A stretch of 64,000 nucleotides of DNA from a virus. Below the pieces are notes generated by a model. The model saw nothing but the letters and a program-made list of their open reading frames with translations, was not told the DNA's origin and searched no databases. The translations under genes and the position numbers were made by a program. Location: the IMG/VR virus record IMGVR_UViG_3300027734_000048, positions 1 to 64,000 of that record. One strand, given 5' to 3'. Shown one piece after another: positions 14,787-22,058 of this stretch (position 1 is its first letter; each line of letters opens with the position of its first letter).

Positions 14787-15445
14787 TATGCCAATGGAAT
14801 ATAATGTTGTTCTTCTGCCTTTTCAATAAATCTTAAAGGAATTATATCGTAAGCAACAGTAATTCTTGGACCATCCCAATCCCAATTTCCTTGTGCATGT
14901 GGATGCCCCATCTCAGAAATAATTAATCTATTATCAATATTTTTGTTTTCAAAAATAAGTTCTTCTTTATTTTCTATCTTATAAAATGTTGAGGAAGGCT
15001 CTGCCTTAACACAGTAGTATCCATGAAAGTTTGGTGCCCAAGGGCCACCGTGATCGTGCCAGTCAAGTTTACCAACCTTTGAATGATTTATATTAAACCA
15101 ACCCTGAATCATATACTTTTCTTTTGCAAAGTCTATTCCGTAATATTCACAGGCCTCTTTTACTAGATCTCTAACTCCAAGATAAAGATTGTATATTTCT
15201 TCGCTGTGAAACTGAAAAACATTATACTCTCTCCACTTTACTGTAGAAATACTTCCAGACTCAAGCCAGTATTCCTGTTTTTCTGAATGTAATTTTGATA
15301 CGCCAAAAACCTCACCTTGCTCAATCTGATCATATTTTTTGTGCAAGAATTTAGACATCTTGTCTAGATCATTATTTAAAAACTTTTCAAAAAACTTATG
15401 AGGCTTATCATATAGTTTTGGCATGCTGTAAAAGTCTTGATTCAT
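14786..15445 (-). CDS. 2-oxoglutarate/Fe(II) oxygenase, HxH type
   Basis: The 219-residue product has WHDHGG (H130, D131, H132), then W-x-P-x-F-HGYYCVKAEP, a distal GHPH pair (181-183) and R194 in GPRITVAYDI. The HxH followed by a YY strand and a Pro is characteristic of the PF13759-type putative oxygenases, which differ from the HxD type of its neighbours. It is the first oxygenase of this block in the direction of transcription and overlaps the glycosyltransferase start by one base. Confidence 0.78.
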   Translation of the reverse strand: MNQDFYSMPKLYDKPHKFFEKFLNNDLDKMSKFLHKKYDQIEQGEVFGVSKLHSEKQEYWLESGSISTVKWREYNVFQFHSEEIYNLYLGVRDLVKEACEYYGIDFAKEKYMIQGWFNINHSKVGKLDWHDHGGPWAPNFHGYYCVKAEPSSTFYKIENKEELIFENKNIDNRLIISEMGHPHAQGNWDWDGPRITVAYDIIPLRFIEKAEEQHYIPLA

Positions 15446-15466
15446 TTTTTCTCCCTTTAGTTTTTC

Positions 15467-16198
15467 TTAATATCTTTTTTTATCCCATGCAAACTTTTTA
15501 TAGTGTGCAGTAATATGTGATCTTCTCTGTTCTTCTAAAATCTTATGTTTTTCATAAGATTCCTTTGACATATCTATGTCAATTTCCCAATCATCTCTCT
15601 TGATTGGTATCATTTGCATTATTGGTGTGCCCTGCTCTATTGTACCAAAAAAGTCTCTTTTCAGAAAAAATGGTATAAATACTGGAAGACCCCAGACATC
15701 TGCGTCTACAATTCCAGATGGTACATAGAATGGCAAGTCAAAACGGTTAAGCGGGTGAGTAATTAATATTGAGTATCCTGGTGGTGTTTCGTAATACCAG
15801 TTCATCTTAAATCCAAAATGTATAGGATGGCAATCTTTTGGTATTGCCATATCAACATTAAATCTTTTATCTATAATTGGAATATCTTTTTTCCATGACA
15901 CAACTGGTATATTGTCATCATCAAAATCAACATGTACATCATCCTCTAATCTGTAAATGTAACCAGCAGTCATTGAGTCTAAAAATGGTACACAAAGTTT
16001 TGTTGAAACATCTGATCCATCAGAGCCACGATCATTAATTGGAAAAAGATTTTTCATATCATTGCTAGTTCCATATTTATAGCCGACAAGATCTTTGTAC
16101 CAATCTGGAACCATCCTGCTTGCACTTACTGGTTCTACCAGCATGTCTATAAACTTAGGGTCATTTGATGCTGGAACAAACTTTACCTTATTGTTCAT
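15467..16198 (-). CDS. Conserved phage protein of unknown function (beta-rich), paralog of the gene at 16188
   Basis: The 243-residue product starts with VKFVPASNDPKF and has a beta-rich core with YSILITHPLNRFDLPFYV, SGIVDAD and PVFIPFFLKRDFFGTIEQGTPIMQ. The core motif (LPWxI/IPFFL ... GTPIxxxI) recurs in the next upstream gene, so the two are a diverged tandem pair. Similar proteins occur in marine phages, and the fold may be cupin-like. The position beside the oxygenases suggests a shared pathway. No function is assigned. Confidence 0.65.
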   Translation of the reverse strand: MNNKVKFVPASNDPKFIDMLVEPVSASRMVPDWYKDLVGYKYGTSNDMKNLFPINDRGSDGSDVSTKLCVPFLDSMTAGYIYRLEDDVHVDFDDDNIPVVSWKKDIPIIDKRFNVDMAIPKDCHPIHFGFKMNWYYETPPGYSILITHPLNRFDLPFYVPSGIVDADVWGLPVFIPFFLKRDFFGTIEQGTPIMQMIPIKRDDWEIDIDMSKESYEKHKILEEQRRSHITAHYKKFAWDKKRY

Positions 16199-16853
16199 TA
16201 TATTCTTTCTTTATTTGCTCAATTGTCTCTGAATCTTTTATAATTATATCACATATGGGTGTTCCTATATCTATGATGCCGTATCTTTCATCTTTCATGT
16301 GTTTACCAGTTTTATTTATAAAAAAATGAATCCACTTTGTGTCTAATATATGTTTTGAAAAATCAACTTTATTAAAATAAATAACATCTGTTATTAAATT
16401 AAACACAGTTTCGTCACCAAAATTATCTGATATTTTGCATTCAATATCTTTATTAATTATCCATGGAAGATAAAATTTATACAACGCATTAAAACTAATA
16501 TTTTGGCTATCAGCAGTAATTTCTGATGGATAGAACTGTCTTTGCCAGCATTTATCAAGTGCGTAGAGTCCATTATACTTTGGTTCAACCCAGATTTCTG
16601 CATGTGTTTTTTGACGCAAAATAGCATGATCATCATTAATGATTAACTCTGGCTTATTGTGAAATATTTCTGCATACCTATTTACTGGAACTAAAAACTT
16701 ATTGATGTAACTTTGATCAAATACATGACCAGAAACGCCCCATTCTGGATAAAGTCTACTGCCTATGACCAAATCAGAAAAACTTTTGTTTGCAGAATTA
16801 ATCCAATACTCAGACCCCACTATACCATTTTTAGATAAATCATCATTTGGCAT
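16188..16853 (-). CDS. Conserved phage protein of unknown function, paralog of the gene at 15467
   Basis: The 221-residue product shares with its neighbour a long beta-rich middle, a YLPWIINKDIECKI segment and a late IGTPICDIIIKD segment. Its last residues overlap the neighbour's start by 11 bases. It starts one base after the stop of the methylase gene. The fold and role are unknown. Confidence 0.6.
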   Translation of the reverse strand: MPNDDLSKNGIVGSEYWINSANKSFSDLVIGSRLYPEWGVSGHVFDQSYINKFLVPVNRYAEIFHNKPELIINDDHAILRQKTHAEIWVEPKYNGLYALDKCWQRQFYPSEITADSQNISFNALYKFYLPWIINKDIECKISDNFGDETVFNLITDVIYFNKVDFSKHILDTKWIHFFINKTGKHMKDERYGIIDIGTPICDIIIKDSETIEQIKKEYNEQ

Positions 16854-17579
16854 TTAGTTGTCCTTAAACATAAAGTTACTAACAACAAGAACTATCCTTG
16901 TGTTATCATTTATTTGTTTTATTTTATCATGGTTTGCTACAAAATCTATATCACCAATCACAGAAAACTCTGTAGGTAGTGTCATATTACAACAAATTGC
17001 AATCTGTTTTTTTACTTTTTCAAAACTATAATTTTTAATTAAATAATTAAGTACTTCCTGAAGGGTATCTGCATATAATGGCGTTACAAATGATCCTGCA
17101 GCATCCTTATGTTTCTTTAAGTTTTCTATAACTGTATGAATACCATGCGATATAGTGATATCTCCACCAACAAAACCACTAATTACATAGGCATTAAGGA
17201 ATGCGTTTGGTCCAGGTACAACCACATACTCAAAGTTATTTTTAATACATTCCTGAATAAACTGACTTCCTGGATCTGCAACACCAATAAGTCCTTCTGA
17301 TGCTACAAGCAATACTGTTTTTCCAGACTCAATATATTCTTTAAAAAGTTTTATTTGATTTGAATCAGCATAAGTTGAATCTTTGCTTTTTAAAACAACT
17401 ATGTCTTTTTTAATTTTAAGTTGTTTTATTATGTTTATAGCATTAATCTCTGAATCATCACTAAAAATAACATCTGAACTAACAAAATAGTCTAGCATTC
17501 TTTGAGACATATCGGCAATATTACCAATATGCATTGATCCAACAATTAATTTGCCAATCTTTGCTGGGGTGGCAGGCAT
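16854..17579 (-). CDS. RsmI-like tetrapyrrole-methylase-fold SAM methyltransferase
   Basis: The 241-residue product follows the RsmI plan: first strand GKLIVGS, then HIGNIADMSQRMLDYF, a strand ending in DVIFSDD, the loop LLVASEGLIGVADPGSQFI, and VVVPGPNAFLNAYVISGF. RsmI methylates C1402 ribose of 16S rRNA; a phage version might modify rRNA, tRNA or a small molecule. The key Asp-Ala-Gly of the cofactor loop is changed to SEG. Start: no ATG, GTG or TTG lies between the tRNA and the first strand, so the natural start is ATG 17579, inside the T-loop of the tRNA-Asn gene; the next ATG, at 17534, would delete the first strand. Confidence 0.75.
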   Translation of the reverse strand: MPATPAKIGKLIVGSMHIGNIADMSQRMLDYFVSSDVIFSDDSEINAINIIKQLKIKKDIVVLKSKDSTYADSNQIKLFKEYIESGKTVLLVASEGLIGVADPGSQFIQECIKNNFEYVVVPGPNAFLNAYVISGFVGGDITISHGIHTVIENLKKHKDAAGSFVTPLYADTLQEVLNYLIKNYSFEKVKKQIAICCNMTLPTEFSVIGDIDFVANHDKIKQINDNTRIVLVVSNFMFKDN

Positions 17580-17636
17580 CGATCCTGCGACATCCGAATT
17601 AACAGTTCGGCACTCTACCATCTGAGTTACACCCCA
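17564..17636 (-). tRNA. tRNA-Asn (anticodon GTT)
   Basis: Read leftward from 17636, all arms fold: a perfect 7-bp acceptor stem (TGGGGTG/CACCCCA), D stem ACTC/GAGT, anticodon stem CCGAA/TTCGG with loop CTGTTAA (anticodon GTT at 17603-17601), and T stem GCAGG/CCTGC with loop ATCGATG. The discriminator base is G and CCA is not encoded. Asn codons AAC/AAT are frequent in this AT-rich phage. It lies eight bases after the protease stop and is overlapped at its 3' end by the methylase gene. Confidence 0.93.
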
Positions 17637-17643
17637 AAACCTT

Positions 17644-18429
17644 TTATGCTGTTACTTTTACTGGCTTGCCAACAATAGACCCTATAGAAACATATTGTGC
17701 TGCAACAGATGCTGTAGCAGAAGATGTTGTTAGTGGAATAGTCTTAAACAGTGTTGATGAAAAGTTGTCACCAATCAAAGGGAGTCTAACAAGATTTGCA
17801 GAGTATTTAACTGATGTTGAATCAGCAAAACCTGGTGCAGTTACAGCATTTACTGATGAAAGGCATGCTGGATAATCAATCTTTGTGCTTCCAAATGTAT
17901 TTCCTGCTGAGGCAAATACTTGAATTCCCTTAGAGTTAAGAGAACTAATTAAGGATTTAATCATTGCATCTGCAGCATCAACTGTGTATGGTGCAGAAGA
18001 TGATGGCATGCATGGCTTTGATGGACTATTGAAGTATCTTGAAAATGATACTGCACCAATATTTTGAGAATTACTATCTACCCACTTCAAAGCCTCAATA
18101 AACATTACTGGTGTTACATCTGCAACAGACTTTGAACTTGCTGGTGCTGATCTAAGAGCAATAATTTTAATACTTGAATTTTGACGCTTTGCAACTTCAA
18201 CCATTGCATTGCCATGATTAATGTTATTTCCAATACTTGAATTTGTAATAGTAACAATATCTGTGCATGAAGATTTTGTTTCTACAACAATGCATGAAAC
18301 ATTTGAACCTAAAACCTTAGAATCAAAATAACTATCAATAATGACAAGTGACTTTGAATCTGCTCCATGTGCTTGAACTGGTACTACAACTGAAAATAAT
18401 ACTGCTGCTAGTGCTACGATCTTTTTCAT
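17644..18429 (-). CDS. Secreted subtilisin-like serine protease (S8 family, minimal)
   Basis: The 261-residue product has a clear signal peptide (MKKIVALAAVLFSVVVPVQA, cut near residue 20-22) and the subtilase triad in order: D32 (VIIDSYF), H72 (NHGNAMVEVAK), the oxyanion N177 (FASAGNT) and S236 in TTSSATASVAA, which replaces the usual GTSMA. It is shorter than most subtilases and lacks a propeptide. ATG 18429 is chosen because AAAAGGAA lies just upstream and because it gives the signal peptide. An exported phage protease might act on host surface proteins, a competitor or the cell wall. Confidence 0.82.
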   Translation of the reverse strand: MKKIVALAAVLFSVVVPVQAHGADSKSLVIIDSYFDSKVLGSNVSCIVVETKSSCTDIVTITNSSIGNNINHGNAMVEVAKRQNSSIKIIALRSAPASSKSVADVTPVMFIEALKWVDSNSQNIGAVSFSRYFNSPSKPCMPSSSAPYTVDAADAMIKSLISSLNSKGIQVFASAGNTFGSTKIDYPACLSSVNAVTAPGFADSTSVKYSANLVRLPLIGDNFSSTLFKTIPLTTSSATASVAAQYVSIGSIVGKPVKVTA

Positions 18430-18446
18430 TTTATTCCTTTTCATTT

Positions 18447-18650
18447 TTACGATATCATCAATCTGACGACATGTTGGCATGGGTCGCCACCTGCTTCCCA
18501 TTCTTCTGCTTCTTCTTCACCTATGTATTCATATCCACCATCATGGGTATTGCAATATGGTGGTGTTACCCAACCACGATCAATACCGTTTGACAACCAG
18601 ATACCAAATTCTTGTTCTTCAGGTGACAAATCATCGTGTGTGTGATTCAT
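18447..18650 (-). CDS. Conserved small acidic hypothetical protein
   Basis: The 67-residue product is very acidic with the motif GIDRGWVTPPYC, THDG and EEWEAGGDPCQHVVR, a pattern I have seen in actinobacteria and their phages. It could bind a metal through its Cys and His residues. It has the best promoter in the window (18657-18685) with no ribosome binding site, so it is probably expressed as a leaderless mRNA. The function is unknown. Confidence 0.78.
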   Translation of the reverse strand: MNHTHDDLSPEEQEFGIWLSNGIDRGWVTPPYCNTHDGGYEYIGEEEAEEWEAGGDPCQHVVRLMIS

Positions 18651-18656
18651 ACTTTA

Positions 18657-18685
18657 AGTATACTCCTAGATACTAACTATGTCAA
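18657..18685 (-). promoter_or_regulatory. Consensus promoter giving a leaderless transcript
   Basis: Read leftward: TTGACA (18685-18680), a 17-base spacer, TATACT (18662-18657), then six bases and ATG 18650. The transcription start should fall on or next to the A of the ATG. It lies in the last codons and stop of the proteasome-like gene. Confidence 0.8.
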
Positions 18686-19190
18686 CTGGTCCCATGCAGG
18701 ACGGACTAAATTTAATTGCAGCATTTACTGCTTGAGCAACTCTATTTCTTGCATTTTTTTGTTTATCTGTTGCATATAAAACCCCGTATGCATATTCTGC
18801 TCCAGAACCCATTGCAAGATAAGGAAGTGTGTACTTAGATAAAGACATGTCTGCAGAACTATGTTCATAAATTTCACCACGAACTGCAATAATTAAACCA
18901 AGATCTCCATCTTTAGATGTATCAACCCAGAATTCATTATAGAATTCACGAAGTTCTTTTACAAATTTAGTTTGCATAAACTTATCTGTGTCTTTAATAT
19001 TAGGAGCAGTTGGCTTAAAGTTATAACGGATTCTTTCTCCGTCCATTGCACCTGCATACCCAATTAGATACGGACCAATTTTCCAAACCTTTGGTGCATC
19101 AAGTGCTAAAATTGTTCCATCATCTGAAGCACCACGATCACCAGCCATATAGATCTTATCTTCATGTTTTACTACGGCAATACAAGTCAT
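18666..19190 (-). CDS. Proteasome beta/HslV-type Ntn hydrolase
   Basis: The 174-residue product begins M-T-C-I-A-V. After removal of Met the N-terminal Thr1, Asp17 (AGDRG) and Lys33 (DAPKVWK) line up exactly with the catalytic T1/D17/K33 of proteasome beta subunits. Later GYAGAMDG and LAMGSGAEYA match the conserved proteasome/HslV strands. A threonine protease or amidohydrolase is therefore likely; whether it forms rings is unknown. Related phage genes exist but their role is open: virion maturation, anti-host proteolysis or mimicry of the host proteasome. A strong promoter precedes it. Confidence 0.85.
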   Translation of the reverse strand: MTCIAVVKHEDKIYMAGDRGASDDGTILALDAPKVWKIGPYLIGYAGAMDGERIRYNFKPTAPNIKDTDKFMQTKFVKELREFYNEFWVDTSKDGDLGLIIAVRGEIYEHSSADMSLSKYTLPYLAMGSGAEYAYGVLYATDKQKNARNRVAQAVNAAIKFSPSCMGPVDIVSI

Positions 19191-19221
19191 GACAAAACCC
19201 TCCCAGGCTAGGTAACACTTA

Positions 19222-19251
19222 AGTATACCACTGCCCAGAGAGGGCTGTCAA
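19222..19251 (-). promoter_or_regulatory. Consensus promoter for the proteasome-like gene
   Basis: Read leftward: TTGACA (19251-19246), an 18-base spacer, TATACT (19227-19222). The expected start is near 19215, giving a leader of about 25 bases. No strong Shine-Dalgarno sequence is seen (GGGAGGG lies close to the ATG). Confidence 0.75.
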
Positions 19252-19267
19252 CTAAGGTCAATAATGA

Positions 19268-19552
19268 CTAATTAGCCTTTTTATCTACCGTTTTAAATGC
19301 ATCATTGATCTCTGTCAATGTGAGTTTTCCATCGTCCAAAAAAGCCCTTGCTAGTCTTTCAATTACTGTTGCTACGCCTAATAGTCCTGCTAAGAATACT
19401 GCCTGCATAGTATCAATTCCTACTACTGCTCCTGCTCCTAGAACTGATAGACCTGATGCTGCAAATACCGCAAGAATTCTCATCAAGATATTAGTGATTG
19501 CCTTTTGTGGGTGCTCCTTCTTGAGAGGCTCTACTACATTTTTAGTTGCCAT
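19268..19552 (-). CDS. Holin-like membrane protein
   Basis: The 94-residue product has two hydrophobic helices (ILMRILAVFAASGLSVLGAGAVV and MQAVFLAGLLGVATVIERLARAF) and ends DDGKLTLTEINDAF, an arrangement I know from actinobacteriophage proteins often called holins. ATG 19552 is chosen because AAAGGAGG stands six bases upstream; an open frame reaches further but has no such signal. It follows the 75-residue membrane gene. Whether it or another gene is the true holin is unresolved. Confidence 0.75.
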   Translation of the reverse strand: MATKNVVEPLKKEHPQKAITNILMRILAVFAASGLSVLGAGAVVGIDTMQAVFLAGLLGVATVIERLARAFLDDGKLTLTEINDAFKTVDKKAN

Positions 19553-19554
19553 AT

Positions 19555-19782
19555 TTAGTCCTCCTTTCTTAGCGGGATTGTGATAAGCCATATAACTGTT
19601 GTTGCAAGTACTGCAAGTCCAACGATGTCTCTTGCTGATCCCGTCAAAGTTAGCCATGCGATAAAGAAGCCAAGGAGGGTAAATGCCTGTGCAATTAATT
19701 CCATTCCTGCATCTTTAAACCATTTAATTAATCCCTTTAGCATTTTGCCTACCAGGTTGATGGCCTTATTGATTATCTTCAT
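19555..19782 (-). CDS. Small amphipathic/membrane protein
   Basis: The 75-residue product has a basic amphipathic N-terminal helix (NKAINLVGKMLKGLIKWFK) and two membrane helices (AQAFTLLGFFIAWLTL, LAVLATTVIWLITI), then KED. It could be a holin, an antiholin or a partner of the holin-like gene next to it. AAGGAGG is found five bases before ATG 19782, and the ATG overlaps the TGA of the large upstream gene. Confidence 0.7.
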   Translation of the reverse strand: MKIINKAINLVGKMLKGLIKWFKDAGMELIAQAFTLLGFFIAWLTLTGSARDIVGLAVLATTVIWLITIPLRKED

Positions 19783-21929
19783 TTGTTCCTCCTTATGACT
19801 GCCCCTGCAATTTGTGATGCAATGACCACTGGGACAATTACTTCTTGCGCTTTCTCTCTCTGATCATCTGTCATATCCATACCTAACTCAGAGAAATTAG
19901 ATAGGAGTTCTGTAACATCCACTTCAAATACTGCTCCAAGTGGGTCTGCTAAGAATGCTTCTGTTTGTACTTCTGTTACTGCATCTGCTAATGTAAATGG
20001 CATTGGTGCTTCTCCTGCATCCCCCGCTCTTTCTGCGAACTCAACAAATGCTGAGGCTACTGCAGGGTTTGACTTCATTGCCTCTGCTACCTTTGCAACC
20101 TCACCTGCTGAAATACCAAGGTCTGATGCAAGTTCTTTCTTTGCTTCCTGAGTCAAAGACTTAAGAGTCTGGCTTACTGCTGCTGTCTGTTCTGGAGAAA
20201 GTTTAACTAACTTATTATCCTTGCTTGTAAGGTTAGCAATAACTCCAGACAAATCTTCTGCTGTTCCGCTACCCTTTTCTGGGATAAGTGCTGCTAACTC
20301 TGCATCCTTGATGACTGGATCAATGTTTTCTGCTGGTTTAAAATCTGGTCTTGGAAGTGGTTTAACCTCTGTAGAAGGTTCAATAGGAGGCTCTGGTTTG
20401 GGTTCTGGCTTTGGTTCAGGACTTGGGGCAGGGGTAGGCTTAGGCTTTTCTGGTTTTGTTGGCTCAGGCTTAGGTTCTTCTGGTTTAGGCTGTTCTGGTT
20501 TTGGACCTGGCTGTGTTGGCTTTGGGCCTGGCTCTTCTGTTCCAGTAGCATTGCTTGGCTTAGGTTCAGGCTTTTCTGTTGGTGGTGGGGAAGGCTTTGG
20601 CTTTTCTGGTTCAACAGTTGGTTTTGGTTCTGGCTTAGGCTGGTTTGCTGCAGCATTGGCTGCTGCTTGAGCAATTGCTCTTTGAATTTCTCTTTGTGAC
20701 TGCTCATCATAGTAACGCCATGCGTCATCAATTGCGCTATTGACATCATTGACTGCATTATTAAAATCATTTATAGCATTATTTTTTTCAGACAAGGCAT
20801 CTTCTGTATCATTTACTGCATTATCATACTCAGACTCTTTATTAATTAATGTTTGATTTAATGAGTTTAGTATTGCAACCTGTTGACTATATACATTTAG
20901 TTTATCATTATATTCTGCTGAGGCATTATTATAGTCTTGCTGTGCTGCATTTCTTGTTTCAAGTGCTTGGTTATAAGCATCTGTTTGTGCTTGTGTTGGC
21001 CCAGAGCCAGAAGAAAATGTATCAAGATTACAACTAAAGTTTTGTCCCCACACTCTTGGATTTCCAGCATAGTCGCAACCTGCACCCGTCCAACCTAAAC
21101 TGCCAGATGAACCATAGGGTATTCCCCATCCAAGATGATAAGATCCTGGTCCTCCACCGTTGTACCACCAAATCTCTACATCAAATGTTTTATCTGTGGT
21201 TACATCATATATTGGAGAGTATTGACTCCATGTTGTTCCCTGTTCCTTCCAGTTATTAATGGCAAGGTTTCCATCAATATACATCCTAAAACCATCATCT
21301 GTGTAACCTGCAAATTTTGTTGATGTGAACCATTCTGGAACTGTTATCTGTCCAGTAAATTTAACTATAAAGTTTTCATATCTATTACCACAAACTGGAA
21401 GGCTCATATAGTTTGAGTTCCAAGTACCAGAACAAAGCACATATCCTGGGGTAGCAACATTACCCTGTCTAACAAGAGTATAAACAGTATATGCCAAACC
21501 TTCTCCTCCAGCACTCTGCATATTTGATTGCGCCGTTTGAAGGTTGATGTTGGCTATGTTGAGAGCATCCTGTGCATCGTTCTTATCTTGTAGGGCATCC
21601 TCTTTATAATTAAAAGAAAGTTCTACTGTTACTGTCTGGCCATCTACATTTGACTGGGCAAGTTCTACTGCATCTAGGGCTAACTCTTCTGCCTCTACTG
21701 CATCATCATAGTCTGCAATTGCCTCATCCCTGACATCCCGCAGATTTTTGGCATACATAAACTTATTTTCTGCTATGTCAATCATATTAATTAGACCATC
21801 TTTGTAGTCTAATTTATCTACTGCGCTATTAAGGTTCTCGATCTGCTTGGCTGCAACTGTGAGGGGATCATCAGAATGAGCGTCTTGCGGGGATATGAGG
21901 AGCCAACCAAAGGCCAATACTGATGCCAC
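19779..21929 (-). CDS. Large exported protein with coiled coils, a PA14-like domain and a proline-rich region
   Basis: The product of 716 or more residues has a signal-like N-terminus (LAFGWLLISPQDAHS), a coiled coil (about 25-135), a PA14-like carbohydrate-binding domain (about 140-285; FVVKF-type strands, DDGFRMYIDG, GGGPGSYHLGWG), another coiled coil (300-400), a long P/K/E repeat region (about 430-530) and a helical C-terminus. Start: the frame is called at GTG 21929, but the signal peptide would then lack its basic n-region. Eight codons upstream, an ATT preceded by GGAAAGG would add KRLLRIT and may be the true start. It is probably exported and tied to the envelope or virion; the target is unknown. 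Confidence 0.75.
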   Translation of the reverse strand: MASVLAFGWLLISPQDAHSDDPLTVAAKQIENLNSAVDKLDYKDGLINMIDIAENKFMYAKNLRDVRDEAIADYDDAVEAEELALDAVELAQSNVDGQTVTVELSFNYKEDALQDKNDAQDALNIANINLQTAQSNMQSAGGEGLAYTVYTLVRQGNVATPGYVLCSGTWNSNYMSLPVCGNRYENFIVKFTGQITVPEWFTSTKFAGYTDDGFRMYIDGNLAINNWKEQGTTWSQYSPIYDVTTDKTFDVEIWWYNGGGPGSYHLGWGIPYGSSGSLGWTGAGCDYAGNPRVWGQNFSCNLDTFSSGSGPTQAQTDAYNQALETRNAAQQDYNNASAEYNDKLNVYSQQVAILNSLNQTLINKESEYDNAVNDTEDALSEKNNAINDFNNAVNDVNSAIDDAWRYYDEQSQREIQRAIAQAAANAAANQPKPEPKPTVEPEKPKPSPPPTEKPEPKPSNATGTEEPGPKPTQPGPKPEQPKPEEPKPEPTKPEKPKPTPAPSPEPKPEPKPEPPIEPSTEVKPLPRPDFKPAENIDPVIKDAELAALIPEKGSGTAEDLSGVIANLTSKDNKLVKLSPEQTAAVSQTLKSLTQEAKKELASDLGISAGEVAKVAEAMKSNPAVASAFVEFAERAGDAGEAPMPFTLADAVTEVQTEAFLADPLGAVFEVDVTELLSNFSELGMDMTDDQREKAQEVIVPVVIASQIAGAVIRRNK
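20340..20650 (-). repeat. Proline/lysine/glutamate coding repeats
   Basis: This stretch encodes imperfect PKPEPKPT, EKPKPSPPP and PGPKPEQPKPEEP units in the large exported protein. Such regions form extended stalks. The long reading frame on the opposite strand here is a by-product of the low-complexity sequence. Confidence 0.7.
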
Positions 21930-21992
21930 TGTTATGCGTAATAATCTTTTAATTGACCTTTCCCCCTTGCAGACAAGATGTCTGTTAGGATG

Positions 21993-21998
21993 ATTATA
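21993..21998 (-). promoter_or_regulatory. Extended -10 promoter for the large exported protein
   Basis: Read leftward, TGGTATAAT has the TGn extension and a perfect TATAAT, about 40 bases before the GGAAAGG ribosome binding site. No clear -35 is present; the position is just after the upstream terminator, as expected for a new transcription unit. Confidence 0.55.
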
Positions 21999-22012
21999 CC
22001 ATTTTATTGCAC

Positions 22013-22045
22013 AAAAAGGGGGCTACCGTAATTGGCAACCCCCTT
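22013..22045 (-). terminator. Rho-independent terminator after the Ig-like surface protein
   Basis: On the leftward strand AAGGGGGTTGCC and GGTAGCCCCCTT form a 12-bp stem (two G-U pairs) with a six-base loop, followed by a T run. It ends the transcript of the gene at 22059 and insulates the next promoter. Confidence 0.9.
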
Positions 22046-22058
22046 AGTGTTGGACTAA

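Noticed and set aside
20221-20670. A 149-codon rightward open frame, very Gly-rich
   Set aside because: It is the mirror of the proline/lysine/glutamate repeat coding region on the leftward strand; no ribosome binding site and low-complexity content.
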